From Streptomyces sp. NBC_01276 (lineage in GTDB: Bacteria > Actinomycetota > Actinomycetes > Streptomycetales > Streptomycetaceae), in assembly GCF_041435355.1 (NCBI RefSeq), contig NZ_CP108442.1, positions 2,418,001 through 2,482,000 on the forward strand: DNA of 64,000 nt. The letters run 5' to 3'. A model generated the notes under the pieces. That model saw only the letters and a list, made by a program, of their open reading frames with translations, did not search any database and was not told the DNA's origin. Both the position numbers and the translations under genes were made by a program. Each line of letters starts with the position of its first letter. Within the stretch, counting starts at the first letter, position 1. This document shows positions 1 to 8,584 of this stretch, piece after piece.

Positions 1-281
1 CGGCCCTCGGCCTCGGAGGCACGCCCCCGGACCCGGAACCGACCGCCGGCGAAGATGTTGACGGCGTTGTCGCGCCCCTTGACGCTGCCGTCGCTGCCGA
101 TCGGCGGGAAGGGACGGGGGCAGTCGCCCGGGACGCAGGGGCCGAGTCCGCCGGGCAGCGGTGCCCGCAGGGCGCGGGCGGGCGGGGGGCCGGGGGCGGG
201 AGCCGCCGCCAGGGCCGTGGGGGACCCGGCGGCCAGTACGGCCCCGATCGCGAGTCCCAGGGTCCAGTTCCTTGCCGACAT
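1..281 (-). CDS. Choice-of-anchor A family secreted protein (N-terminal part)
   Basis: Only the first 93 or so codons are in the window; the gene runs off the left edge. The product starts [20 protein letters not shown] and has a clear Sec signal peptide with a likely cut after ALA at about residue 30. A Pro-rich linker with two cysteines follows (CVPGDC, about residues 54-59), then [20 protein letters not shown], which resembles the opening of the choice-of-anchor A domain of secreted, surface-attached actinobacterial proteins. The ATG at 279-281 follows a GGAG Shine-Dalgarno sequence. The binding target is unknown. The family call rests on one motif and the signal peptide because the rest is missing. 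Confidence 0.72.
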   Translation of the reverse strand, partial: MSARNWTLGLAIGAVLAAGSPTALAAAPAPGPPPARALRAPLPGGLGPCVPGDCPRPFPPIGSDGSVKGRDNAVNIFAGGRFRVRGRASEAEG

Positions 282-321
282 GACGCTCCGTCCGTATCCG
301 CGCTGATCGCCCTGCCAGGCT

Positions 322-352
322 CTGGGGGCGCCCCGGTGCGGGGCGCCCCCAG
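322..352 (-). terminator. Rho-independent-type hairpin after the L,D-transpeptidase gene
   Basis: A perfect 13-bp inverted repeat (322-334 with 340-352) with a 5-base loop lies 84 bases past the stop of the minus-strand L,D-transpeptidase gene. There is no long U tract, as is usual in Streptomyces. Confidence 0.7.
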
Positions 353-435
353 TTCTAGGGCAGAGCGTCGGCGCGGCGGACGGAGGACACTCTCGCGCCA
401 CGGCATTGCGGTCCGACAATCACTCGATTGCGGGG

Positions 436-1665
436 TCAGCTGACGGCGGATCCGGCGACCCAGTCGGCCCAGGACATGTTCCAGCCGCCCAGTCCGTTGT
501 TGGGGGCCACGACGCGGTCCTGCGAGTTCACGACCTCCACCACGTCCCCGACCAGCGTCCGGTCGAAGAACCAGCCCGCCGGGGTGTCCGAGCCGCCGCC
601 CTTGTCGTCGCGCAGGCCCACGCAGCCGTGGCTGGTGTTGCTGGAGCCGAAGGTGTCCGGGCTGGCCCAGTAGTTGCCGTGCAGGAAGGTCCCGGAGTTG
701 GTGAGCCGCATGGCGTGGGGCACGTCGGGGATGTCGTACTCGCCGCCGAAGCCGACGGTCTGGCCGTTCATCCGGGTGACGTCGAACATCTCCATCACCA
801 CCATCTTCCCGTTGTAGGTGGTGTTCTTGGGCGCCCCGGCGCTGATCGGGATCGTCGACAGCAGCTGCCCGTCCCGGCGGACCTCCATGGTGTGCGCGGC
901 GGCGTCGACGAGGGAGACCTGGGAGCGGCCGACGGTGAAGCGGACGGTCTTGTCCTGGATCCCGTACGAACCGGACGCGCCCTCGACATCGCGCAGGGCC
1001 ATCTTGACGGTGACCTGGGTACCGGGCTTCCAGTACTCCTTGGGCCGGAAGTCGAGGCGCTCGTCGCCGAACCAGTGGCCGACGACCGGCACGGCCGGGT
1101 CCGAGGTGACGGTGATGGCCCGTTCCACCTCGGCCCGCTGCTTGATGGCGCGGCTGAACTTGAAGGAGACGATCATGCCGGTGCCGACGGTGGAGCGGTT
1201 CTCGGGCTTGAAGTAGCCGATGAACCTCTCCTCGGGGACGTAGGTGGTGAAGGTGGTGTGCCGGGCCTGACGGCGGTCGTGCCCGTCGCGGGCGACGGCG
1301 TCGACGGTGTACTTGGCGGCGAGCGAGAGCCGCCCGGCCGACGGTGCCGGGCTCCAGCTGAGCCCGTCGGGGGCGATGGACCCGGGGACCTGCTCCTCCT
1401 GGGCGTCCTCCACCTTGGTGACGACGACCCGTTCCAGCCGGCCCTCGGGCACGTTCACCCGCAGCGGCCCCTCGGCGGGGACCCCTTTGGCGTTGTCCGC
1501 GGGGGTGATCCGGATGGCCTCGTCGGGCAGGCGGGGTTTGCCGGGCAGGGCGATCTCCACCGGGGATCCGCCGTCCTTGGTGCAGCCGGTGAGCCCGCCC
1601 AGCAGGCCCGCCCATGCCGCCACGGCGGCCAAGCCCGCCCCTGCCCGCCTCGTCAGAAGAGTCAC
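436..1665 (-). CDS. L,D-transpeptidase lipoprotein (Ig-like domains plus YkuD domain)
   Basis: A 409-residue exported enzyme expected to make 3-3 cross-links in peptidoglycan. The GTG at 1665 gives a lipoprotein signal, VTLLTRRAGAGLAAVAAWAG, followed by the lipobox LTGC with Cys28. Residues about 45-270 look like the two Ig-like domains of mycobacterial and streptomycete Ldt proteins. The C-terminal YkuD domain carries His329 in FLHGNYW and the catalytic SHGCVGL with His346 and Cys348. The frame stays open far upstream of the GTG, but that part lacks a signal peptide and overlaps glgX, so the lipoprotein start is preferred. Length and domain order fit the family well. It is transcribed divergently from glgX. 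Confidence 0.93.
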   Translation of the reverse strand: MTLLTRRAGAGLAAVAAWAGLLGGLTGCTKDGGSPVEIALPGKPRLPDEAIRITPADNAKGVPAEGPLRVNVPEGRLERVVVTKVEDAQEEQVPGSIAPDGLSWSPAPSAGRLSLAAKYTVDAVARDGHDRRQARHTTFTTYVPEERFIGYFKPENRSTVGTGMIVSFKFSRAIKQRAEVERAITVTSDPAVPVVGHWFGDERLDFRPKEYWKPGTQVTVKMALRDVEGASGSYGIQDKTVRFTVGRSQVSLVDAAAHTMEVRRDGQLLSTIPISAGAPKNTTYNGKMVVMEMFDVTRMNGQTVGFGGEYDIPDVPHAMRLTNSGTFLHGNYWASPDTFGSSNTSHGCVGLRDDKGGGSDTPAGWFFDRTLVGDVVEVVNSQDRVVAPNNGLGGWNMSWADWVAGSAVS

Positions 1666-1828
1666 GCACCGTCCAACGACCGGCCCCCTCCGGGGGAAAC
1701 GTGAGGGCCGGGCACGTTCCGGGCAGAACTGTTCGGGCAGAACAGTGGGAAGGACCAGACGGGGACGGGCCTGGCCGGGACGCCGGGCCGCACTCCCCCG
1801 CCGGTACCAGGAGCCGTGGAGGCGGGCA

Positions 1829-4111
1829 GTGTCGAGCGCAGCCGAGCAAGAGGCGGTGGATGCCGCCGCCAGCAGTGCCGTGGGCGGCCCCGCGGCAAGG
1901 GACGCCATGGACTCCGTGCGCGAGCGGGTCCAGGCACAGGTGTTACGGGCCGCCGCGCATCCGGCGCCACCCGTGTGGCCCGGGTCCGCGCATCCGCTGG
2001 GGGCCCGCTTCCACCCGGGCCCCGGCGGGGTCGCGGGCACCAATTTCGCGCTCTGGGCGCAGGGCGCGGAGGCCGTGGAGCTGTGCCTCTTCGACGGGGA
2101 CGGGGTCGAGACCCGCTGCACCCTGACCGAGCTCACGCACGAGATCTGGCACGGCTTCGTACCGGGGGTCCGCCCCGGACAGCGGTACGGCTTCCGGGTG
2201 CACGGCCGCTGGGACCCCTGGACGGGCGCCCGGTACAACCCGGCGAAGCTGCTCCTGGACCCGTACGCGCGCGCCGTGGACGGGGACTTCGCCCTGCCGC
2301 CGGAGGTCTACGGGCACGTCCGGGACTGGCCCCAGCAGTACATCGCCGACACGGTGCGCGACGACCGGGACTCGGCCCCGTTCGTCCCGAAGGGGGTGGT
2401 CGTCCACGATGACGACGACTGGGCGGACGACGTCCGGCCGAAGACCCCCTGGGCCGATTCGGTGATCTACGAACTGCACGTGCGCGGCTTCACGATGGGC
2501 CATCCGGGTGTTCCCGAGGAACTGCGCGGCACCTACGCGGGGCTGGCCCACCCGGCGGCGGTCGAGCACCTGACGAGCCTCGGCGTGACGGCGGTGGAGC
2601 TGCTGCCGGTGCACCAGTTCGCGCACGAGGACCACCTGCTGCGCCGGGGCCTGCGCAACTACTGGGGCTACAACTCGGTCGGCTACTTCGCCCCGCACGC
2701 CGGGTACTCCGCCAGCGGGACCGCCGGGCAGCAGGTCGGCGAGTTCAAACGGATGGTGAAGGCCCTGCACGCGGCCGGGATCGAGGTCATCCTCGACGTG
2801 GTCTACAACCACACGGCGGAGGCCGGGGAGCTGGGACCGACGCTGTCGCTGCGCGGGGTCGACAACCGGGGCTACTACCGGCTCCAGTCCGACCAGCGCC
2901 GCTACGCCGACTACACGGGCTGCGGGAACACCCTGCACGCCGGGCGGCCGCACGTGCTGCGCCTGATCACCGACTCCCTGCGCTACTGGGTGACGGAGAT
3001 GGGGGTGGACGGCTTCCGGTTCGACCTGGCGGCGGCGCTGGCCCGCTCGATGCACGACGTGGACATGCTGTCGCCGTTCCTCGCGGTGATCGCCCAGGAC
3101 CCGGTGCTGCGGCGGGTCAAGCTGATCGCGGAGCCCTGGGACGTGGGGTCGGGCGGCTACCAGGTGGGGGCGTTCCCTCCGCTGTGGACGGAGTGGAACG
3201 ACCGCTACCGCGATGCCGTGCGCGACTTCTGGCGGGGCGCGCTGCCCGACGTACGGGACCTCGGCTACCGGCTGTCGGGCTCCAGCGACCTGTACGCGTG
3301 GGGCGGGCGGCGGCCGTACGCCTCGGTGAACTTCGTGACGGCGCACGACGGGTTCACCCTGCGGGACCTGGTGACCTACGAGCGCAAGCACAACGACGCG
3401 AACGGCGAGGAGGGCCGCGACGGGACGAACGACAACCGGTCGTGGAACTGCGGGGCGGAGGGCGAGAGCGCGGACCCGGGGATCGGGGCGCTGCGCCGGC
3501 GCCAGCTGCGCAACCTGCTGACCACGCTGCTGCTGTCGACCGGGGTGCCGATGCTGGTGGCGGGCGACGAGTTCGGGCGCACCCAGGGCGGCAACAACAA
3601 CGCGTACTGCCAGGACAACGAGACGGGATGGGTGGACTGGTCGCTGCTGGAGGACCCCGCCTGGAAGGAGCTGTTCGCGCTGGCCCGGCGGCTGATCGCA
3701 CTGCGCCAGGCGCATCCGGTACTGCGGCGGCGGGCGTTCTTCTCGGGGCGGGCGCAGGGCGCGGACGGACTGCGGGACCTGGCCTGGTTCACCCCCGCGG
3801 GCACGGAGATGACGGAGCGGGACTGGTACGCGCCGGCCGCCGCGCTGGGGCTCTACCTGTCGGGGCGGGACATCCCGGGCCGGGACGAGCGGGGTCTGCA
3901 GGTGACGGACGACAGCTTCCTGGCGCTGCTGCACGCCGGGGACCGGCCGGTGGAGTGGATCCTGCCGGGCCCTCCGTGGGCGGGGACGTACGAACTCGTC
4001 CTGGACACCTCCCAGGAGGAGCAGGCCGAGGCGCCGGCGGGGCGGCACCGGGGCGGGGAGCGGCTGACGGTCCCGGCCCGGTCGGTGCTGCTGCTGCGGG
4101 TGGTGTCGTAG
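1829..4111 (+). CDS. glgX: Glycogen debranching enzyme GlgX
   Basis: A 760-residue GH13 enzyme that hydrolyses alpha-1,6 branches of glycogen, working with the glycogen phosphorylase encoded at 27-30 kb. Residues about 55-150 form the N-terminal CBM48-type domain (HPLGARF...GTNFALWA). The catalytic barrel shows GFRFD with the nucleophile Asp399, AEPWD with the acid Glu435 and TAHDGF with Asp507. The GTG at 1829 is preceded by GGAGG at 1818-1822, a 6-base gap that fixes the start, although the frame is open well upstream. It faces away from the L,D-transpeptidase gene. Isoamylase/TreX-type activity is the nearest alternative; GlgX is more likely from length and motifs. Confidence 0.95.
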   Translation: MSSAAEQEAVDAAASSAVGGPAARDAMDSVRERVQAQVLRAAAHPAPPVWPGSAHPLGARFHPGPGGVAGTNFALWAQGAEAVELCLFDGDGVETRCTLTELTHEIWHGFVPGVRPGQRYGFRVHGRWDPWTGARYNPAKLLLDPYARAVDGDFALPPEVYGHVRDWPQQYIADTVRDDRDSAPFVPKGVVVHDDDDWADDVRPKTPWADSVIYELHVRGFTMGHPGVPEELRGTYAGLAHPAAVEHLTSLGVTAVELLPVHQFAHEDHLLRRGLRNYWGYNSVGYFAPHAGYSASGTAGQQVGEFKRMVKALHAAGIEVILDVVYNHTAEAGELGPTLSLRGVDNRGYYRLQSDQRRYADYTGCGNTLHAGRPHVLRLITDSLRYWVTEMGVDGFRFDLAAALARSMHDVDMLSPFLAVIAQDPVLRRVKLIAEPWDVGSGGYQVGAFPPLWTEWNDRYRDAVRDFWRGALPDVRDLGYRLSGSSDLYAWGGRRPYASVNFVTAHDGFTLRDLVTYERKHNDANGEEGRDGTNDNRSWNCGAEGESADPGIGALRRRQLRNLLTTLLLSTGVPMLVAGDEFGRTQGGNNNAYCQDNETGWVDWSLLEDPAWKELFALARRLIALRQAHPVLRRRAFFSGRAQGADGLRDLAWFTPAGTEMTERDWYAPAAALGLYLSGRDIPGRDERGLQVTDDSFLALLHAGDRPVEWILPGPPWAGTYELVLDTSQEEQAEAPAGRHRGGERLTVPARSVLLLRVVS

Positions 4112-4162
4112 GGCGCTGTCGCTGCGGGTGGTGTCGTGGGGCCGGGTCTGCCGGCCGCGGCG

Positions 4163-4196
4163 CCGGTTCCGGACGCATCGGGCCGCCCGGAACCGG
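4163..4196 (+). terminator. Hairpin after glgX
   Basis: A 10-bp perfect inverted repeat (4163-4172 with 4187-4196) with a 14-base loop, 52 bases past the glgX stop. Confidence 0.5.
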
Positions 4197-4287
4197 AGTC
4201 CGTGGCCGCCCTGCGATGATGTGCCCCTCATACGAACACCCGTGCACTCGTGCGCGGGTGCCATCGCCGGGGACCAGGGGGGAACGC

Positions 4288-5010
4288 ATGGCGAGAGTCG
4301 GGACCGCGCTGCTGGAACTGCGCGGGGCGCAGAAGTCGGCCAAGGGGGTGTCGCTCTATTCACGGTTCGTCAATCGGCCCGCCGGGCGGTACCTGGCCGC
4401 CGGATCGTACGCGCTCGGGCTCACGCCGAACCAGGTGACGCTGGTCAGCGCCGCCTTCAGCTTCGCCGCCGTGGCGGCCGTCGCGCTGGCCGCCCCCTCC
4501 TGGGGGCTGGGCGTCGCCGTGTGGGCCGCGCTCGCGGTCGGCTTCGCCTTCGACTCCGCCGACGGGCAGTTGGCCCGGCTGCGCGGGGGCGGCAGCGCGG
4601 CGGGCGAGTGGCTCGACCACGTCGTGGACGCCGCCAAGCTGACCGCCCTGCACGCCTGCGTGCTGATCGCCTTCCACCGCTTCCCCGAGGAGTACGGGAC
4701 CGGCTCCGACGGCTGGCTGCTGGTGCCGCTGGGCTTCCAGTTCGCCGCGGTCGTCACCTTCTTCGGCGGTCTGCTGACCGAGAAGCTCAAGCCGAAGCCG
4801 GCTCCGGGCAGCCCCGCCGCCGTGCCGTCGACCCTGCGCGCGGTGGCCCTGCTGCCCGTGGACTACGGGGTGTTCTGCCTGGTGTTCCTGCTGCTCGGCG
4901 GCGGGGCGCTGTTCCGCTGGGCGTACGCGGGCCTGGGTGCCGTCGCCGCGGTGTTCCTGCTGGCGTTCCTGGCGAAGTGGTTCAGGGAGCTCAGCGCCGT
5001 TCGGCGGTGA
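4288..5010 (+). CDS. CDP-alcohol phosphatidyltransferase family membrane protein
   Basis: A 240-residue integral membrane enzyme with about six hydrophobic segments. It contains the full CDP-alcohol phosphotransferase signature DX2DGX2ARX8GX3DX3D: Asp89, Asp92, Gly93, Ala96, Arg97, Gly106, Asp110 and Asp114. Such enzymes transfer a phospho-alcohol from a CDP-alcohol to an acceptor and release CMP. The ATG at 4288 follows GGGGGGAACGC. The gene overlaps the end of the minus-strand cytidylyltransferase gene by 20 bases. That enzyme could make the CDP-linked substrate used here (inference). The alcohol and acceptor cannot be read from the sequence; a phospholipid or a polyol-phosphate glycan are both possible. 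Confidence 0.9.
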   Translation: MARVGTALLELRGAQKSAKGVSLYSRFVNRPAGRYLAAGSYALGLTPNQVTLVSAAFSFAAVAAVALAAPSWGLGVAVWAALAVGFAFDSADGQLARLRGGGSAAGEWLDHVVDAAKLTALHACVLIAFHRFPEEYGTGSDGWLLVPLGFQFAAVVTFFGGLLTEKLKPKPAPGSPAAVPSTLRAVALLPVDYGVFCLVFLLLGGGALFRWAYAGLGAVAAVFLLAFLAKWFRELSAVRR

Positions 5011-5488
5011 GGGGTTCCGCCTGGGGCTGCGCGAGCGCGTCCAGGGCCCGGCGCAGCTGGGTGCTGGACGTGTGCACGGTGTAGGGGAAGTAGACGACGT
5101 CGACCCCGTGGGCGGCGAAGTCCCGCTCCAGCCGGTCCCCCTTGGGGGTGCCCCGCCAGTCGTCGCCCTTGAAGATCACGTCGAAGCGGACCTGCTTCCA
5201 GGTCTCGACCTTGTCCGGGACCGTCTCGACGAAGGCGGCGTCGACGTACTTGACGCTGCGGACGATCTCCAGCCGCTCGACGAGCGGGATCATCGGGCGG
5301 CGGCCCTTGGCCAGTTCGGCCATCTCGTCCGAGACCACGCCGGCGACGAGGTAGTCGCACCGGCTGCGGGCGTGGCGAAGGATGTTGAGGTGTCCGATGT
5401 GGAAGAGGTCGTAGGCTCCGGGCGCGTAGCCCACCCGGTACGGCCTGCGCGCCGCCGAACCGCGCTCGGACATGTCGTACTCCGTCAT
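4991..5488 (-). CDS. Glycerol-3-phosphate cytidylyltransferase-like nucleotidyltransferase
   Basis: A 165-residue soluble protein of the TagD/GCT type in the nucleotidylyltransferase superfamily. It has GAYDLFHIGHLNIL with the nucleotide-binding HIGH motif at residues 30-33 and HTSSTQLR near residue 140, in the place of the RTxGISTT motif. The expected reaction is CTP plus a sugar- or polyol-phosphate to the CDP derivative. The start at 5488 has GGGGGG six bases upstream; an ATG at 5473 also has a good GGAG, so either may be used. The 3' end overlaps the CDP-alcohol transferase gene tail to tail. Glycerol 3-phosphate is the family default; ethanolamine- or inositol-phosphate-type substrates are not excluded. 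Confidence 0.88.
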   Translation of the reverse strand: MTEYDMSERGSAARRPYRVGYAPGAYDLFHIGHLNILRHARSRCDYLVAGVVSDEMAELAKGRRPMIPLVERLEIVRSVKYVDAAFVETVPDKVETWKQVRFDVIFKGDDWRGTPKGDRLERDFAAHGVDVVYFPYTVHTSSTQLRRALDALAQPQAEPLTAERR

Positions 5489-5615
5489 CAGTTACCCCCC
5501 AGCGGCCGCACCCCCCGGTGCGGCGGATTAGCAGACAATAGCGCGCACGTTCCCCACCCTGCGGGTGAACGAATAGGGTGACGTGCGCATCATCCAGGGG
5601 AGAAGGGGACGTTCA

Positions 5616-6851
5616 GTGTCCACATCCGGTCACCGGCGCCTGCTGCTGGTTTCCACCAACTACGCCCCCGAGCATGCGGGCATAGGCCCGTACGCCACCC
5701 AGATCGCGGAGCACTGGGCCGAAATCGGCCACGAGACGCACGTATTGGCGGGGATGCCGCACTATCCGGCCTGGTCCGTCGAGCCGGAGTACAAGGGGGC
5801 GCTCCGGCGCACGGAGCAGCGCGCGGGGGTCACCGTGCACCGGCGTGCGCACACGGTGCCGCCGCGTCAGACCGCCGTCAGGCGCGCCCTGTTTGAAGGA
5901 TCGATTCTGCTGCACGGTGCGGTGGCCCCGCCGCGGATGCCGAAGCCCGACGCGATCCTGGCCCAGATGCCCAGTCTGGCCGGCGGGGTGCTCGCCGCCC
6001 GGCTCGCGGCGAAGTGGAAGGTCCCCTACGTCCCGGTCGTCCAGGACCTGATGGGGGCCGCGGCCGCGCAGAGCGGGATCAGCGGCGGCGACAAGGCCGC
6101 CGCGTTCGCCGGGCGCGCGGAGGCGTACGCCCTGGGGCGCGCCACCCTGGTCGGCGTCATCCACGAGACCTTCGTGGACCGGGTCGTGGGCATGGGCGTG
6201 GACCCGAAGCGGATCCGGCTGGTCCCCAACTGGTCCCATGTGCCCCAGCCCACCAAGCCCCGCGGGGAGACCCGCCGTCACCTCGGCTGGGCACCCGGCC
6301 AGACCGTGGTGCTGCACTCCGGGAACATGGGCCTCAAGCAGGGCCTCGACGTCCTCGTCGGCGCGGCCCGGCTCGACCCGCGGGTCCGTTTCGTGCTCAT
6401 GGGCGACGGCAGCCAGCGCGCGGCCCTCGCCGACCTCTCCGCCGACGTGCCGAACCTGGACATCATCCCCCCTGCCGCCGACGGCGAGTTCCCCGATATC
6501 CTCGCGGCGGCGGACGTCCTCGCGGTCACCCAGCACGCGGCCGTGCTCGACATGAGCGTCCCGTCCAAGCTGACCTCCTACTTCCAGGCCGGCCGGCCCG
6601 TCGTCGCGTCCGTCGCGGCCGAGGGCGGGACCGCCCAGGAGGTGGAACGTTCCGGCGCGGGGGTGCTCGTACCCCCGGAGGACCCCGCGGCCCTGCTGAA
6701 GGCCGTACGGGCCCTGGCCGAGGACCCCGAGGGCGCGGACGCGCTGGGCGCCGCCGGGCCCGTCCACGTGGCGGCCCACCTGAGCCGTGAGGCGGGCCTG
6801 GCCCGCATCGACGCACTGATCGACGAAGCACTTGGGGGTCTCCAGCCGTGA
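5616..6851 (+). CDS. GT4 family glycosyltransferase (WbuB/WcaI-like)
   Basis: A 411-residue retaining GT-B glycosyltransferase. The N-terminal domain has LVSTNYAPEHAGIGPYATQI, typical of the WbuB/WcaI branch that works in capsule and colanic acid pathways. The C-terminal nucleotide-sugar domain has VLHSGNMGLKQGLD, LMGDGSQR and DMSVPSKLTSYFQAGRPVVA. The GTG at 5616 is preceded by AAGGGG and gives the expected N-terminus; a GTG at 5583 would add 11 residues. The stop overlaps the next gene's GTG by four bases, so this is the first gene of a three-gene operon with the Wzz-like and flippase genes. It probably adds a sugar to a lipid-linked repeat unit in the cytoplasm; donor unknown. Confidence 0.92.
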   Translation: MSTSGHRRLLLVSTNYAPEHAGIGPYATQIAEHWAEIGHETHVLAGMPHYPAWSVEPEYKGALRRTEQRAGVTVHRRAHTVPPRQTAVRRALFEGSILLHGAVAPPRMPKPDAILAQMPSLAGGVLAARLAAKWKVPYVPVVQDLMGAAAAQSGISGGDKAAAFAGRAEAYALGRATLVGVIHETFVDRVVGMGVDPKRIRLVPNWSHVPQPTKPRGETRRHLGWAPGQTVVLHSGNMGLKQGLDVLVGAARLDPRVRFVLMGDGSQRAALADLSADVPNLDIIPPAADGEFPDILAAADVLAVTQHAAVLDMSVPSKLTSYFQAGRPVVASVAAEGGTAQEVERSGAGVLVPPEDPAALLKAVRALAEDPEGADALGAAGPVHVAAHLSREAGLARIDALIDEALGGLQP

Positions 6852-8584
6852 CCGAGACGAACCGCCCGGCAGCGGCCCCGGCCGACGACGAGCCGGACCT
6901 CCTGCGGGACCAGTTCAAGCAGCTCCTGCGCTACCGGCGGCTCATCGGCGCGGGCGTGGGCATCGGCCTGCTGGGCGGCGTCTACCTCGGCATCTCCACC
7001 GCGGACACCTATGTCGCGACCGCCGACGTCGTGCTGCGCGCCCCGACCGACGACCCGTTCAACCCGAGCCTGGCCCCCGACAAGGCCATCAACATCGGCT
7101 CGGAACGCCAGGTCGCGCTCTCCAGCTCCACGGCCGGGCAGGCGGCGAAGCAACTGGGCATCGCCGACAAGGACTTCGCCGCGCTGCGCGGCGGCCTCCA
7201 GGTGACCAACCCGCCGCAGACGATGGTCCTCCGCTTCACCTACACCTCGGCCTCCCCCAAGGAGGCCGCCAAGCGCGCGAACGCGATGACCGCCGCCTAC
7301 CTGCTGAAGCGGCAGGAGGCCCTCGACGCCACGCGCGACAAGATGGTCAAGGGCTACGAGGACCAGCGCGACCCGGTCGCCAAGCAGCTCGACGAGACGG
7401 CCCGGCAGGCCAACAACCTGCCCGCCGGGACGGCCCGTGACGCGGCGCTGTCCTCCAAGACCGACCTGCAGAGCAAGGTCAACGCCCTCAACGGCAACAT
7501 CGCCAAGCTCGCGGCCCTGGACATGACCCCGGGCCGGGTCACCAGCCCCGCGACCCCGCCCGCCGCGCCCGACGGGCCGGGCATCCCCATGTCGCTCGCG
7601 CTCGGCGCGGCCGTGGGCCTGGCGCTCGGTCTGCTCGCCGCCTGGGTGCGGCTCGTCTTCGACCCGGCCCCGCGTTCCGAGGGCGACGTGGCCAGGGCGC
7701 TGCGCGCCCCCGTCCTGGGCTCGCTGCCCCGGGACAAGACCGGCGGCGGGCCGCTGCTCGCGGCCGGCGAGGCCGATCCCCGGCTCGCCGAGGAGTACCG
7801 TTCGGTGGCCTTCCGCCTCGCCTACGACTCCCGCTTCGCCGACCGGCGCCGCCTGCTGGTGGTCGCCCCGCGCGGCAGCAGCGAGACCGCCGCCGCCGTG
7901 GCCGTGAACCTCGCCGCCTCCTTCGCCGAGACCGGCAAGGACGTCCTGCTCATCGAGGCCGACCTGCGCACCCCCGTGCTGGCCAGCCAGCTGCCCACCG
8001 ACGCGGGCGGGCGGCCCCGCTGGAGCCAGCCGGGCGGCGCCGGAACGGGCGGGGAGGCGGACTGGCCCGACGGCCGGCAGCTCGTCGTGGACGCCGCCGA
8101 GTCGGGCTCCTTCGACCTGATCCCCGGCGAACGGGTGCGCAACGTCCCCCGCGCGCTGACCTCGCCGCGCACCACCCGGCTGATCGCCGAGGCCGACTCC
8201 CCCAACTCCACCGTCGTGGTGCTCGCCCCGCCGGTGCTCTCCTACGCCGACGCCCTCGCCCTCGTCGACCGCGTCGACGGCGTCCTGGTCGTCTGCGACC
8301 CGCGCGCGGTGCACCGCAGCGACCTGTCCCGGATCCGCGAGCTCATCGGCGGCGCCGGCGGCACCGTGCTCGGCGCCGTCCTGCACACGCCCGTGGTCAC
8401 CGAGAAGCGCGGCGGGCGCGGCACGTCCGGGAAGGCCGGCGAGGCCGCCGGTCCGGCCACCGGGCCGGGCCCGGCACCGGACCCGCAGCCGCTGACGCGT
8501 CAGCCCGCGGACCCCGGGCCGCAGACCACGGGCGACGGCGGCGACACCGTCGCCCTGCGCACGGTCCGTACGGGCCGGCGGTGA
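6848..8584 (+). CDS. Wzz/chain-length and BY-kinase-like membrane protein with degenerate P-loop
   Basis: A 578-residue protein with the plan of actinobacterial polysaccharide co-polymerases: a first membrane segment at about residues 35-52, an extracytoplasmic coiled region to about 240, a second membrane segment at about 250-268 and a cytoplasmic MinD/BY-kinase-like domain at about 280-500. Where a Walker A motif should be, the protein reads LLVVAPRGSSETAAAVAVNL (about 334-353) and lacks the Gly-Lys-Ser/Thr triad. Walker A' survives as LLIEADLR near 371. No tyrosine cluster is seen at the Pro/Gly-rich C terminus. It is likely a chain-length or export regulator without normal kinase activity (inference). 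GTGA overlap with the glycosyltransferase upstream. Confidence 0.85.
   Translation: MTETNRPAAAPADDEPDLLRDQFKQLLRYRRLIGAGVGIGLLGGVYLGISTADTYVATADVVLRAPTDDPFNPSLAPDKAINIGSERQVALSSSTAGQAAKQLGIADKDFAALRGGLQVTNPPQTMVLRFTYTSASPKEAAKRANAMTAAYLLKRQEALDATRDKMVKGYEDQRDPVAKQLDETARQANNLPAGTARDAALSSKTDLQSKVNALNGNIAKLAALDMTPGRVTSPATPPAAPDGPGIPMSLALGAAVGLALGLLAAWVRLVFDPAPRSEGDVARALRAPVLGSLPRDKTGGGPLLAAGEADPRLAEEYRSVAFRLAYDSRFADRRRLLVVAPRGSSETAAAVAVNLAASFAETGKDVLLIEADLRTPVLASQLPTDAGGRPRWSQPGGAGTGGEADWPDGRQLVVDAAESGSFDLIPGERVRNVPRALTSPRTTRLIAEADSPNSTVVVLAPPVLSYADALALVDRVDGVLVVCDPRAVHRSDLSRIRELIGGAGGTVLGAVLHTPVVTEKRGGRGTSGKAGEAAGPATGPGPAPDPQPLTRQPADPGPQTTGDGGDTVALRTVRTGRR

Noticed and set aside
428..673. Short plus-strand frames over the L,D-transpeptidase gene
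   Set aside because: Shadows of a gene with intact catalytic motifs on the other strand.
1943..4363. 806-codon open frame antisense to glgX
   Set aside because: It lies fully over glgX and has a biased Pro/Arg/Val-rich translation typical of the strand opposite a high-GC gene; no ribosome site or domain.
5583..5615. GTG at 5583 as the start of the first glycosyltransferase
   Set aside because: The extra 11 residues (MRIIQGRRGRS) include the ribosome-binding purines of the next GTG at 5616, which gives a normal N terminus.
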